The notes beneath the pieces are model-generated. The model was given only the letters and a program-made list of their open reading frames with translations. It searched no databases and had not been told where the DNA came from. Of a stretch of 64,000 nt of DNA, positions 18,480 through 26,237 are shown in pieces. The stretch is from contig DDRS01000017.1 of the NCBI GenBank assembly GCA_002343685.1, positions 30,606 through 94,605 of the forward strand, read 5' to 3'. The position numbers and the translations under genes were made by a program. Position 1 is the stretch's first letter, and each line of letters starts with the position of its first letter. This DNA is from Thiobacillus denitrificans. Lineage in GTDB: Bacteria > Pseudomonadota > Gammaproteobacteria > Burkholderiales > Thiobacillaceae.

Positions 18480-19760
18480 ATGAGCACGCAAGCCGGCCTG
18501 TCCTTCGAGCAGGCGCCCCCGTTTTCGCTGCCATTGCAGTTTTTTCTGTCGGCTCCGTTGTTTCTTCTGGCAGCGGCACTGCTGATCGTCCTAGACCCGG
18601 CGTCGCTGGCATCGCGCTGGACGCCGCAGGCGCTCGCCCTCACCCACGCGCTCACGCTGGGTTTCCTCGCCATGGCCATGCTGGGCGCCCTGATGCAGAT
18701 GCTGCCGGTGGTGGCCGGGTCGCCCTTGCCCAGGCCGCGCGCAGTGGCCTGGCTTGCTCAGGTGCCGCTGGCTCTGGGAACGCTCTCGCTGATGGCGGGC
18801 TTCCTGGCCGCCGAACCGATCGCATTCGGTATCGCTGTCGCCCTGCTGGGTGTCGGTTTCGCCGTCTTTCTCGCCGCCGCCGCCGTCAGCCTCGTGCGCG
18901 CGACCGGCAACGTCACGGTCTGGGGTATGCGGCTGGCGGTGCTGAGTCTGCTCCTCACGTTCATGCTGGGCCTGGCGCTCGCGCTGATGCGCGCAGGCAC
19001 ATGGATCCCGCCAGCCAGCGCGGCCGCACTCGCCGCCCATCTCGCGTTCGGCCTGCTCGGCTGGGTCCTGCTGCTGGTCGTCGGCGTCGCTTTCCAGGTC
19101 GTCCCGATGTTCCAGATCACGCCGCCTTATCCGCCACCACTTGGCCGCTGGCTGACGCCCGGGCTGTTTGTCCTGCTGCTGATCCACGCCGCCGCGCCAG
19201 CACTGCCGGCGCGCGTCGCGACGCTCGTCGAGGCCGGCCTGGCCGCCGGCATACTGTTGTTTGCCGTCACCACCCTGGCGCTACAAGCGCGTCGGCGCCG
19301 CAAACTGCCTGACGTCACGCTCGATTTCTGGCGTCTGGGCATGGCCAGCCTGATCGCCAGCGTGACCGTCTGGACCGTGGCCCAGTTCAGCCCGGCCTGG
19401 GCGGACAGCGACGCCTATACGCTATTGCTGGCCGTGCTGTTCATTGGCGGGTTCGGGGTGAGCGTGGTGAACGGCATGCTCTACAAGATCGTGCCGTTCC
19501 TGGCGTGGTTTCATCTGCAGGCGCAGTTGCAAGCGCGCGCAGGCAGCATCCCCACGATGAAGGACATGATTGCGGAAGGCCGCACGCGCTGGCAATTCCG
19601 CTTCCACCTGACCGCCTGCGGATTGCTCACGGTGGGCCTCTTCTGGCCATTGCTAGTGCGCACGGGCGGCCTGATGCTGGCGTTATCGGCGCTGTTGCTT
19701 CAGATCAACCTGCTGTCGGCGCTACGCCGGTTCTACCGGCATGGTGGGCGTTTCATCTGA
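18480..19760 (+). CDS. Polytopic membrane protein, NnrS/haem-copper-oxidase-like
   Basis: A 426-residue protein with about 12 predicted membrane helices. Histidines lie near helix starts (ALTHALTLGFLAMAMLG, AAHLAFGLLGWVLLLVVG) and in the loop KIVPFLAWFHLQAQL, a pattern recalling the quinol/haem-copper oxidase subunit I and NnrS group, where such histidines bind haem or copper. The complete six-histidine set of an active oxidase is not evident. It lies 15 bases after the DUF2249 gene, so it is likely in one operon with hemerythrin. A role in nitric-oxide or oxygen handling is inferred. Confidence 0.7.
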   Translation: MSTQAGLSFEQAPPFSLPLQFFLSAPLFLLAAALLIVLDPASLASRWTPQALALTHALTLGFLAMAMLGALMQMLPVVAGSPLPRPRAVAWLAQVPLALGTLSLMAGFLAAEPIAFGIAVALLGVGFAVFLAAAAVSLVRATGNVTVWGMRLAVLSLLLTFMLGLALALMRAGTWIPPASAAALAAHLAFGLLGWVLLLVVGVAFQVVPMFQITPPYPPPLGRWLTPGLFVLLLIHAAAPALPARVATLVEAGLAAGILLFAVTTLALQARRRRKLPDVTLDFWRLGMASLIASVTVWTVAQFSPAWADSDAYTLLLAVLFIGGFGVSVVNGMLYKIVPFLAWFHLQAQLQARAGSIPTMKDMIAEGRTRWQFRFHLTACGLLTVGLFWPLLVRTGGLMLALSALLLQINLLSALRRFYRHGGRFI

Positions 19761-19785
19761 CGGACGTATATCCGCTCCGAAAGGA

Positions 19786-20112
19786 TCAGCCCGTGCTCCA
19801 GGCGCGCGGCCGTTTCATCCCGGCAATCTTGCATGCCTGCTTGACATAGCCATAGGCGAACAACTTGAAGAGCGCGTTGCGCGCATCGGCGCCCAGGCGA
19901 TTCGACAAATGCTTGATCACATAGCGCGCATCCGGCGCAATCTGATGTTCTTCGTAATATTCACGCATGTAGCGTATGACATCCCAGTGTTCGTCAGTCA
20001 ACCTGACGTCTTCTGCGAGCGCGAGTTGTTCGGCCACGGCTTCGTTCCACTCGCCAGGCTCGACCAGATAGCCCTCTTCATCGAGGGCAGGCAAGCTTAC
20101 GGTTGCATCCAT
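19786..20112 (-). CDS. DsrC/TusE-family sulfur-relay protein lacking the terminal cysteine
   Basis: A 108-residue DsrC/TusE-like protein: VSLPALDEEGYLVEP, LTDEHWDVIRYMREYYEEHQIAPDARYVIK and LFAYGYVKQACKIAGMKRP. The family's swinging C-terminal arm normally ends in a penultimate cysteine (CysA) that carries sulfur. Here the equivalent position is Trp in the end RPRAWSTG. Only the upstream cysteine (CysB, in KQACKIAG) remains. TusE keeps CysA only and DsrC has both, so this is neither. AAGGAGG precedes the ATG closely. It converges with the membrane-protein gene. A regulatory rather than sulfur-transfer role is likely but inferred. Confidence 0.85.
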   Translation of the reverse strand: MDATVSLPALDEEGYLVEPGEWNEAVAEQLALAEDVRLTDEHWDVIRYMREYYEEHQIAPDARYVIKHLSNRLGADARNALFKLFAYGYVKQACKIAGMKRPRAWSTG

Positions 20113-20132
20113 CGTTCAACCTCCTTAGAAAT

Positions 20133-20153
20133 GCCCGGCGCGGGATGCCGGGC
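20133..20153 (-). terminator. Weak hairpin between the Yip1-family gene and the DsrC-like gene
   Basis: A GCCCGGC / GCCGGGC stem with a seven-base loop sits after the Yip1-family stop codon and just before the DsrC-like ribosome site. There is no clear T run, so it may slow rather than stop transcription. Confidence 0.45.
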
Positions 20154-20177
20154 GGCCAGAAAATGTAGGCGTTCACG

Positions 20178-20744
20178 TCAGGCCAGAGCCGGGATGAGCC
20201 CGAGCATGAGCAGCACCACCCACGCGATGAGACCCAGCGCGGTGACGGTGTAAGCGATATCGATGGCGATGAGGCCTTCGTCGACGTTCAGGATGCGCTG
20301 CACGCCGCGAAAAATCAGAACGACAGACCCGACCAATCCCAAGATGACGCCGACCATGATCAACAGGACCTGATCGTAGAAGAGCACCAGCGACGACAGC
20401 CAGAGCGGAACCGGCGCGATCGCAGCCAGCATGAAGACCGCCCGGTCGCTGATTTCGATCCCTTTGCTGCGCGCGACCGACTTGATCGTCCACGCCATGA
20501 GCGGAACCGTCAGCAATTCGGCCATCAGGAAGAACAGGGCGGCCAGACTCCATGCCATGCCGGGCGTATCCGGAAACAGGAGGGCGCCTACATGATGGCC
20601 GGCGTATTCGAGCATCAGGGGCGGAACCAGCGATAACGGCAAGACAAGCAGGATGAACAGCTTGAGTGCGGACGGCTGGGTCTGCGACAACGTATTCCAG
20701 CCATGGGGGGAAGTGAAAAGCTTGTGGATATGCAGGATACTCAT
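20178..20744 (-). CDS. Yip1-family membrane protein
   Basis: A 188-residue membrane protein with about five helices. The N-terminal HIHKLFTSPHGWNTL and the first helix ALKLFILLVLPLSLVPPLMLEY match bacterial YIP1-domain proteins. The start MSILHIHK is favoured by GGAG upstream; a longer frame reaches into the MarR operator and is not credible. It is transcribed divergently from the MarR gene, with a perfect 10-bp inverted repeat in between, so MarR probably controls it and the DsrC-like gene behind it. Function unknown; the family is linked to membrane organisation or transport. Confidence 0.78.
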   Translation of the reverse strand: MSILHIHKLFTSPHGWNTLSQTQPSALKLFILLVLPLSLVPPLMLEYAGHHVGALLFPDTPGMAWSLAALFFLMAELLTVPLMAWTIKSVARSKGIEISDRAVFMLAAIAPVPLWLSSLVLFYDQVLLIMVGVILGLVGSVVLIFRGVQRILNVDEGLIAIDIAYTVTALGLIAWVVLLMLGLIPALA

Positions 20745-20830
20745 GGAAATCTCCTCTCCGGACATGCCACCACGACAGCCATTCCCGACCGCGGCATAAA
20801 GACCCGCCCCGGCGAATACGGCCACGCTCT

Positions 20831-20855
20831 TTTTATATCACAGCATGATATAAAA
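20831..20855. promoter_or_regulatory. Perfect inverted repeat, probable MarR operator
   Basis: Arms TTTTATATCA and TGATATAAAA are exact complements separated by CAGCA. The 25-base site lies between the divergent Yip1-family and MarR genes, about 28 bases before the MarR ATG, and overlaps the expected promoter of both. MarR-family dimers bind such palindromes and usually repress their own gene, so this is a likely autoregulatory operator. Confidence 0.7.
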
Positions 20856-20882
20856 TCCAGCCCATTTTTATAAGCACTGAAC

Positions 20883-21305
20883 ATGACGTCATCCCGCCTC
20901 AGCAAAAAGGATTTCGAAGCGCTTTCCCAATTCCGCTACCAGCTTCGGCGTTTCCTGCGTTTCAGCGAAGAGGCGACTCACCAGCGCGGCATCACCCACC
21001 TTCAATATCAGCTGCTATTGCACATACGCGGTTTTCCAGGCCGCGAATGGGCCACGGTCGGCGAACTGGCCGAACGCCTGCAGGCGCATCATCACGGCGT
21101 GGTTTCGCTGATCTCGCGGTGCGAGAAGCTGGGGCTGGTGAAACGCCAGACCGGGCGCACCGACCGGCGCTCGGTTGAGGTGCATCTGACGCGTGCGGGC
21201 CACACGATACTGAACGATCTGGTGACACAACACCGTGAGGAGTTGCTCCGGCTGCAAGGCATTTTCCACGTGCCCGGGGCAGATGAGCTGGACACCGGTC
21301 CGTAG
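20883..21305 (+). CDS. MarR-family transcriptional regulator
   Basis: A 140-residue winged-helix regulator. The recognition region is TVGELAERLQAHHHGVVSLISRCEKLGLVKRQTGRTDRRSVEV split over helices and wing, with the basic wing tip typical of MarR. The dimerisation helices are at both ends (FRYQLRRFLRFSEEATHQRG and ILNDLVTQHREELLRL). A His-rich patch (QAHHHG) lies in the DNA-binding region. The perfect palindrome just upstream is its probable operator. It sits inside the hemerythrin/DUF2249 cluster, and its ligand is unknown. Confidence 0.9.
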   Translation: MTSSRLSKKDFEALSQFRYQLRRFLRFSEEATHQRGITHLQYQLLLHIRGFPGREWATVGELAERLQAHHHGVVSLISRCEKLGLVKRQTGRTDRRSVEVHLTRAGHTILNDLVTQHREELLRLQGIFHVPGADELDTGP

Positions 21306-21449
21306 TACAGGCCCTAGCACTGCGAACGATCACCGTCGGCGCGTTGAGGCTTGTCAATCGGTCATCCGCCAGACAGGAAGAAGACGCACCCGGAAATCGA
21401 CTCCTGCGTCTATAATATGTATTCTGTTTACATCTTTAAGGAGCCCGCC

Positions 21450-21704
21450 ATGAATACCCACCTCCACCTTCGCCAGGATCAGGTCTATCCTTTCGATGCA
21501 CGCGGAATCGCCAAGCGTTTCCGCCATGCCGCCATTTTTGGCGCGCTGGACGCACTGAACGCCGGCGAACGCATGCGCTTCATCAACGATCACGACCCTC
21601 TGCCTCTGCTCGACCAGCTCCGCAACCGCTATGGTGAAACGGTCGACATCCAGTATCTGCAGCGCAATCCAGGCGAGATCGTGATCGACTTCATCCGCAA
21701 CTGA
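21450..21704 (+). CDS. DUF2249 domain protein (second copy)
   Basis: An 84-residue protein with a DUF2249-type domain: VYPFDARGIAKRFRHAAIFGALDALNAGERMRFINDHDP, then LPLLDQLRNRYG and the end PGEIVIDFIRN, here shown in parts. AAGGAG lies close to the ATG, and TATAAT stands about 37 bases upstream. It is followed after 9 bases by a polytopic membrane protein, repeating the DUF2249-plus-membrane-protein pairing seen 3 kb upstream. Function unknown. Confidence 0.82.
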   Translation: MNTHLHLRQDQVYPFDARGIAKRFRHAAIFGALDALNAGERMRFINDHDPLPLLDQLRNRYGETVDIQYLQRNPGEIVIDFIRN

Positions 21705-21713
21705 GCACGAACG

Positions 21714-22844
21714 GTGTTGCCCGCGCTGGTGTGCCTTGCCCTGGCTGCCTTCGTCGCCGCCCTGCTGGGTTCGCTTCACACCGGACGCATCGTCACCCTG
21801 CATCTGATCCTGGCGGTGGGCGCGATGCCGCTGATCTTCGGCGCCATGAGCCATTTCATTCCGGTGCTTACCCGGACGCGCACGCCTGGCGCAGGACTCG
21901 CCGGCCTGTCGGTCCTGGCACTGACGGGCGGCATTCTGGCGGTGGCTGCATTCGGTCTCCCCGGGATGGCATGGGGGCGCTACGCGGGCGCATTCCTCGC
22001 ACTGATGGCCGCCGGCCTGCTGCTCGCCTGGAGCCGGCGCCGGCAGGCCGGAATGCTCGGACGTCCCCATCCGGGCTTGGCCTGGTACGAAGCCGCCCTG
22101 GCCTGTCTCGCATGCGCCCTGCTCGCCATACTTGCGGGCGCATTCTGGCCGCAACAATGGGCGGGGTTGCGGCGCCTCCACCTCCATCTCAACACGCTCG
22201 GATTCATCGGATTGACGGCCGTGAGCACGCTTGTGGTTCTGTTGCCGACCGTGGCCGGCAGGTCCGACCCACAGGTCGCCGCGTGGTTGCGCCGCAACCT
22301 GCCGTGGGCCATGGCCGGCACGGTGCTGGTTGCCGTCGGCGCAGCATGGTTCGGTCCGCTTGCCGGGCTCGGTGCAATGTTATGGGCAGTTCCGCTAGGA
22401 CGGCTGGCAACCCGCTGGCTGCGGCTTTATCGTTCTGAAATTTTTGCGTGGCACGGCGCCGCGCCGCTGCTCGCCGCCGCCCTGGCCGGATTCGCCACCA
22501 GCTTGCTGTTCGGCGTCGCCGCAGTCGCTTTTCCGGCGTCGACCCCTACGTCGGCCTTCGTCGCCGGTTTCCTGCCCCCTCTGGTGTCCGGCGCGGCCAG
22601 TCAGCTATTGCCGGTCTGGCTGCATCCGGGCATGCAAGGCGATTGGCACGCCGCACTGCGCAGCCGCCTGGGACGCTACGGCGGCGTTCGCGCCGCACTG
22701 TTCTGCCTCGGCGGTATTGCGGGCGGCATGGACCAGGAATGGGGTCTGTTCCTGAGTGCGGCTACGCTGCTGTGGTTCATGCTGCAAACTGGCGCGGCCC
22801 TGATGCAGGTGCGAGCCATACCGCTGGACAGACCCTCATCCTGA
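21714..22844 (+). CDS. Polytopic membrane protein, NnrS-like
   Basis: A 376-residue protein with about ten to twelve membrane helices, starting at a GTG nine bases after the DUF2249 stop. Histidine-bearing helices LHLILAVGAMPLIFGAMSHF and LHLHLNTLGFIGLTAVSTL resemble NnrS and haem-copper-oxidase-like families, in which histidines may ligate haem or copper. It is a distant counterpart of the protein at 18480-19760. It completes the hemerythrin/DUF2249 cluster. A role in nitric-oxide or respiratory stress is inferred from the company it keeps. Confidence 0.7.
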   Translation: MLPALVCLALAAFVAALLGSLHTGRIVTLHLILAVGAMPLIFGAMSHFIPVLTRTRTPGAGLAGLSVLALTGGILAVAAFGLPGMAWGRYAGAFLALMAAGLLLAWSRRRQAGMLGRPHPGLAWYEAALACLACALLAILAGAFWPQQWAGLRRLHLHLNTLGFIGLTAVSTLVVLLPTVAGRSDPQVAAWLRRNLPWAMAGTVLVAVGAAWFGPLAGLGAMLWAVPLGRLATRWLRLYRSEIFAWHGAAPLLAAALAGFATSLLFGVAAVAFPASTPTSAFVAGFLPPLVSGAASQLLPVWLHPGMQGDWHAALRSRLGRYGGVRAALFCLGGIAGGMDQEWGLFLSAATLLWFMLQTGAALMQVRAIPLDRPSS

Positions 22845-23136
22845 AAGCCTCCTGCCGGCCAGCTTCTGGCGTGCGTACGCGAACTGCAGCGCCAACACAC
22901 GCACCGAAATGGACGCGGCAACGAACTTACCGGTGCCTTAAGCATGGCGTATGGATACAATCCGATTTGCGGGGAATGTCCGCCCCTGTGAACGCGACCC
23001 TCGACACACTTGTTTCAGGGCCCGCGCCAACCTGGGAAGACATGGGATAGTTGCGCCACCTCAGACAGACGGGCGTTCCAGCGTCTGTTCACCGAGGGAA
23101 CGGTCCGACTGCCAACAGCACTCAATAAGGAACAAA

Positions 23137-24390
23137 ATGAAACGTGTGGATGATTTCCGCCTGCGCTTCGGCAGGCAGGAACTGGTGCCGATCATCATCG
23201 GCGGCATGGGCGTGGATATCTCCACTGCTGAACTGGCGCTCGAAGTCGCGCGTCTCGGCGGCATCGGCCACATCTCCGATGCCATGGTGCAGACCGTGTC
23301 CGACCGGCGTTTCGACACCAAATTCGTCAGCGAGAAGCTGAAGAAGTACAAGACCAATGCCGCCAACAGCGACAAATCCAATGTGCACTTCAACCTCGCT
23401 GTGCTCGAAGAAGCCACGCGCTACCACGTCGGCCGCACGATGGAGGCCAAGCGCGGCGACGGCATGATCTTCATCAATTGCATGGAGAAGCTGACCATGA
23501 ATGCGCCGCGCGAGACGCTGCGCATGCGCCTGTCCGCCGCGCTCGACGCCGGCATCGACGGCATCACGCTCAGCGCCGGCCTGCACCTCGGCTCGTTCGC
23601 GTTGATCGAGGACCATCCGCGCTTTCGCGACGCCAAACTCGGCATCATCGTCTCCTCGCCGCGCGCGCTGGCGATGTTCCTGCGCAAGAACGCCCGGCTG
23701 CAGCGCCTGCCGGACTACATCGTGGTGGAAGGCCCGCTCGCCGGCGGCCACCTCGGTTTCGGCATCGAGGACTGGGCGAAGTACGACCTCGCCACCCTCG
23801 TCAGCGACGTGCTGGCGTATCTCAAGGCCGAGCACCTCGACATCCCGGTGATCGCCGCCGGCGGCATCTTCACCGGCAGCGACGCCGCAGCCTTCCTCGA
23901 GCAGGGCGCGGCGGCCGTACAGGTGGCGACCCGTTTCACCGTCACTGCGGAATGTGGCCTGCCGGACAAGATCAAGCAGGAATATTTCAAGGCCAGCGAG
24001 GACGACATCGAGGTCAACACGATTTCACCGACCGGCTATCCGATGCGCATGCTCAAGGGCAGCCCAGGCATCGGTTCCGGCATCCGCCCCAACTGCGAGG
24101 CCTACGGCTATCTGCTCGATGCCAACAGCCGCTGCGCCTATATCGACGCCTACAACCGCGAAGTGGAATTGCACCCGACGGCCAAGAAAGTGAAAGTCAT
24201 GGACAAGACCTGCCTGTGCACCCACATGCGCAACTTCGACATCTGGACCTGCGGCCAGACCGCTTGGCGATTGAAGGACACCACACGGCGCCTGGAAGAC
24301 GGCAGCTACCAGGTGCTCAGCGCAGAACATGTCTTCCGCGACTACCAGTTCAGCATCGATCAGAAAATCGCGCTGCCGTCTCTCGACTGA
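23137..24390 (+). CDS. Nitronate monooxygenase-like FMN protein
   Basis: A 417-residue TIM-barrel protein of the NMO/2-nitropropane dioxygenase group. It has LVPIIIGGMGVDIST at the N-terminus, the flavin-phosphate motif IPVIAAGGIFTGSDAAAFLEQGAAAVQV, and a cysteine-rich C-terminal end (TCLCTHMRNFDIWTCG). The ATG was placed at MKRVDD after AAGGA; the open frame extends upstream without features. The cysteine-rich tail is not part of the basic fold and may hold an iron-sulfur cluster. A second such protein lies beyond the ubiUVT genes. The substrate is unknown and may not be a nitronate. Confidence 0.82.
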   Translation: MKRVDDFRLRFGRQELVPIIIGGMGVDISTAELALEVARLGGIGHISDAMVQTVSDRRFDTKFVSEKLKKYKTNAANSDKSNVHFNLAVLEEATRYHVGRTMEAKRGDGMIFINCMEKLTMNAPRETLRMRLSAALDAGIDGITLSAGLHLGSFALIEDHPRFRDAKLGIIVSSPRALAMFLRKNARLQRLPDYIVVEGPLAGGHLGFGIEDWAKYDLATLVSDVLAYLKAEHLDIPVIAAGGIFTGSDAAAFLEQGAAAVQVATRFTVTAECGLPDKIKQEYFKASEDDIEVNTISPTGYPMRMLKGSPGIGSGIRPNCEAYGYLLDANSRCAYIDAYNREVELHPTAKKVKVMDKTCLCTHMRNFDIWTCGQTAWRLKDTTRRLEDGSYQVLSAEHVFRDYQFSIDQKIALPSLD

Positions 24391-24421
24391 GCCCGCTGTC
24401 CGGCCGCCTGTTGCGCCGCGC

Positions 24422-24874
24422 CTACCCCGCCATCAAACGCCGCGCCGCGCGTGCCAGCGGCGCGGGCAGGCGGCTCAGTACCGCATCGGGATCCAGAGCG
24501 TCGAGCAGATTCTTGACGATCAGGCCAAGCTCGGTATCGCCCTCGCTCACCAGACGGCGGCTGAAGAACAGGGTGTCCGGGTCTTCGCGGCGGGCGAGCA
24601 GCAGCAGGAAATCGCGTGCAGTCGCGCTGATGGTGAGATCGGGTATGCCGTTGTCCAGGACGAAACCACGCGGGCCGACGGTGAAGCGCAGACTGAGTCC
24701 GAGGTCCTTGACCCGGATGGCATAGCGCCGGCCGGCCAGCGGTTCCCAATCGAGCGTCTGCAGTGCAGGCCACAGCAGATGATTGGCTGCCAGCGAAAAC
24801 GCCAGGCTGGGCGGCGCAGACGGCAACCTGGAAAACAGGCGGCTCGGGAATGTCGGTACGGCAAGCGTCAGCAT
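24422..24874 (-). CDS. ubiT: Anaerobic ubiquinone synthesis accessory factor UbiT (SCP2 domain)
   Basis: A 150-residue protein with an SCP2-type lipid-binding domain (residues about 40-125: LAGRRYAIRVKDLGL, PDLTISATARDFLLLLARRED, DTLFFSRRLVSEGDTELGL). The DPDTLFFSRRL motif is typical of UbiT, which binds polyprenyl quinone intermediates for oxygen-independent hydroxylation. UbiU and UbiV are encoded just upstream, separated by queD. It is the last gene of this minus-strand group. Confidence 0.88.
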   Translation of the reverse strand: MLTLAVPTFPSRLFSRLPSAPPSLAFSLAANHLLWPALQTLDWEPLAGRRYAIRVKDLGLSLRFTVGPRGFVLDNGIPDLTISATARDFLLLLARREDPDTLFFSRRLVSEGDTELGLIVKNLLDALDPDAVLSRLPAPLARAARRLMAG

Positions 24875-24888
24875 GATCGCTCCATTCG

Positions 24889-25335
24889 TCAAAGCGGGCG
24901 CATTGCGTCGGCCCAGTTGTTGGGGGTTTCGTACAGCCGCACCCGCTGCAGCCTGAGCTGGTTGCCATAGGTATCGACATAGGCAGCGTCGAGAATGCGG
25001 AAGGCCTCGGTCGCCAGGTTTTCGGCGGTCGGCACCACCGGCAGCACCACGGTCTTGTGATCGGGAAGCGACGCGAGAAACCGGGTCACGGCTTGATCGC
25101 CCCGATACACCAGGAAAGCATGATCCCAATGATCGATGAGCACTGCGTGGGCAATCGTCTTCACGTCGGAGAAATCCATCACCATGCCCTGCTCCGTCGC
25201 GCCTTCGGTGCGGATGATCTCGCCCGCAAGCGTGATCTCGATGGCATAGCGATGGCCATGCAGATGGCGGCACTGGCTGGTGTGATTGGGAATGCGATGG
25301 CCGGCATCGAACTCCAGTCTGCGCGTGATCAACAT
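24889..25335 (-). CDS. queD: 6-carboxy-tetrahydropterin synthase (QueD/PTPS family)
   Basis: A 148-residue PTPS-fold enzyme. Zinc-binding histidines lie in FDAGHRIPNH and CRHLHGHRY, the catalytic Cys is in SQCRHLHGH, and DFSDVK...DHWDHAFL completes the pattern. It converts dihydroneopterin triphosphate to carboxy-tetrahydropterin in queuosine synthesis. The start MLITRRLEF was set by the fold. It sits between ubiV and ubiT, while queE and queC are 15 kb away, so its presence in this operon may be chance or mark a related pterin step. Confidence 0.88.
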   Translation of the reverse strand: MLITRRLEFDAGHRIPNHTSQCRHLHGHRYAIEITLAGEIIRTEGATEQGMVMDFSDVKTIAHAVLIDHWDHAFLVYRGDQAVTRFLASLPDHKTVVLPVVPTAENLATEAFRILDAAYVDTYGNQLRLQRVRLYETPNNWADAMRPL

Positions 25336-25336
25336 C

Positions 25337-26230
25337 TCAGGCCTGCCGCACCGCGCTGTGTTCCAGGCCGGCCCGGCCATGCCAATATCCATCGACTGCC
25401 GGCCCGGGCATGACACGCACCAGCCTTTCCGTGGCACCGACCTCGCCTGCCAGGGCCGACTGGAAGGCATCGACCACACGCTCCATGTGGCGCGACTGCG
25501 GCGACAGGCGCAGGCTGGCGACGCCGAGGTCGCGCAGGGCAGGCAGTTCGCCGATCAGGGTGTAGACCCCGGCCGACTGCGTCTGGATGCCATTGAGCGT
25601 GAGGAAGGGCTCGCCTTCGCGAGTGGCCAGCGCCAGCCCGTCCGGGTGGTCGAGACAGCGGAACTGGCAGTCATCCTTGGGCAGATTGTAGTGACGCGCA
25701 GTGAAGCAGCGCGCGGAATACGCCAGCGGCAGGCGGCCATAGGCGAACACCTCGGTTTCCACCCCGTCGGGCGCCTGTTCGAGCAGGGATACCAGCGTGG
25801 CGTGCGACATCTCCACCGGTGGCAGCCAGCGCCGCGCGCCCAGCTCGGCGAGCACGCCCAGCGTTTCGGGGTTGTAGATATTGAGCGTGGATCCGGCGAC
25901 GAACGGCGCGCCTGCTCCGGACAACAGCCGCACCGCACCCCATTCGTTGGCCTCGACCAAAAAGCGGCCATCGGAAACCAGGCGGCGCAGCGTTTTCAGA
26001 TCGGATTCCGACTCGATCAGCGTCTGGGTGGAGAGCACCACTTCCTTCCCGGCGGCGGCGAGTTGCTCCGCCAGTGCCAGCCAGTCAGGCAGGCGCAGCA
26101 GGTGGCGCCGCGAACACACGCTTTCTCCCAGATAGACGCGCGCCACGGACCATGTTTTCGCTTCGTTGTAGAAGGCAAACACGTCGTCACGCGACCAGTA
26201 ATACAGCAAGGGGCCCAGGCTCAGATTCAT
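25337..26230 (-). CDS. ubiV: Oxygen-independent ubiquinone hydroxylation protein UbiV (peptidase U32 family)
   Basis: A 297-residue U32-family protein. It has the N-terminal LGPLLYYWSRDDVFAFY, CSRRHLL and the cysteine set SARCFTARHYNLPKDDCQFRC that binds a 4Fe-4S cluster in UbiV. With UbiU and UbiT it hydroxylates the ubiquinone ring without oxygen, using prephenate as the oxygen donor in the known system. Only one base separates its stop from the queD start, and UbiU lies 7 bases upstream. Confidence 0.93.
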   Translation of the reverse strand: MNLSLGPLLYYWSRDDVFAFYNEAKTWSVARVYLGESVCSRRHLLRLPDWLALAEQLAAAGKEVVLSTQTLIESESDLKTLRRLVSDGRFLVEANEWGAVRLLSGAGAPFVAGSTLNIYNPETLGVLAELGARRWLPPVEMSHATLVSLLEQAPDGVETEVFAYGRLPLAYSARCFTARHYNLPKDDCQFRCLDHPDGLALATREGEPFLTLNGIQTQSAGVYTLIGELPALRDLGVASLRLSPQSRHMERVVDAFQSALAGEVGATERLVRVMPGPAVDGYWHGRAGLEHSAVRQA

Positions 26231-26237
26231 GCTTGCC

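Noticed and set aside
22448..23050. Long open frame overlapping the NnrS-like membrane protein and continuing past its stop
   Set aside because: It is out of frame with the membrane protein, Arg/Ser/Pro-rich like a GC-rich shadow, and shows no domain or ribosome site.
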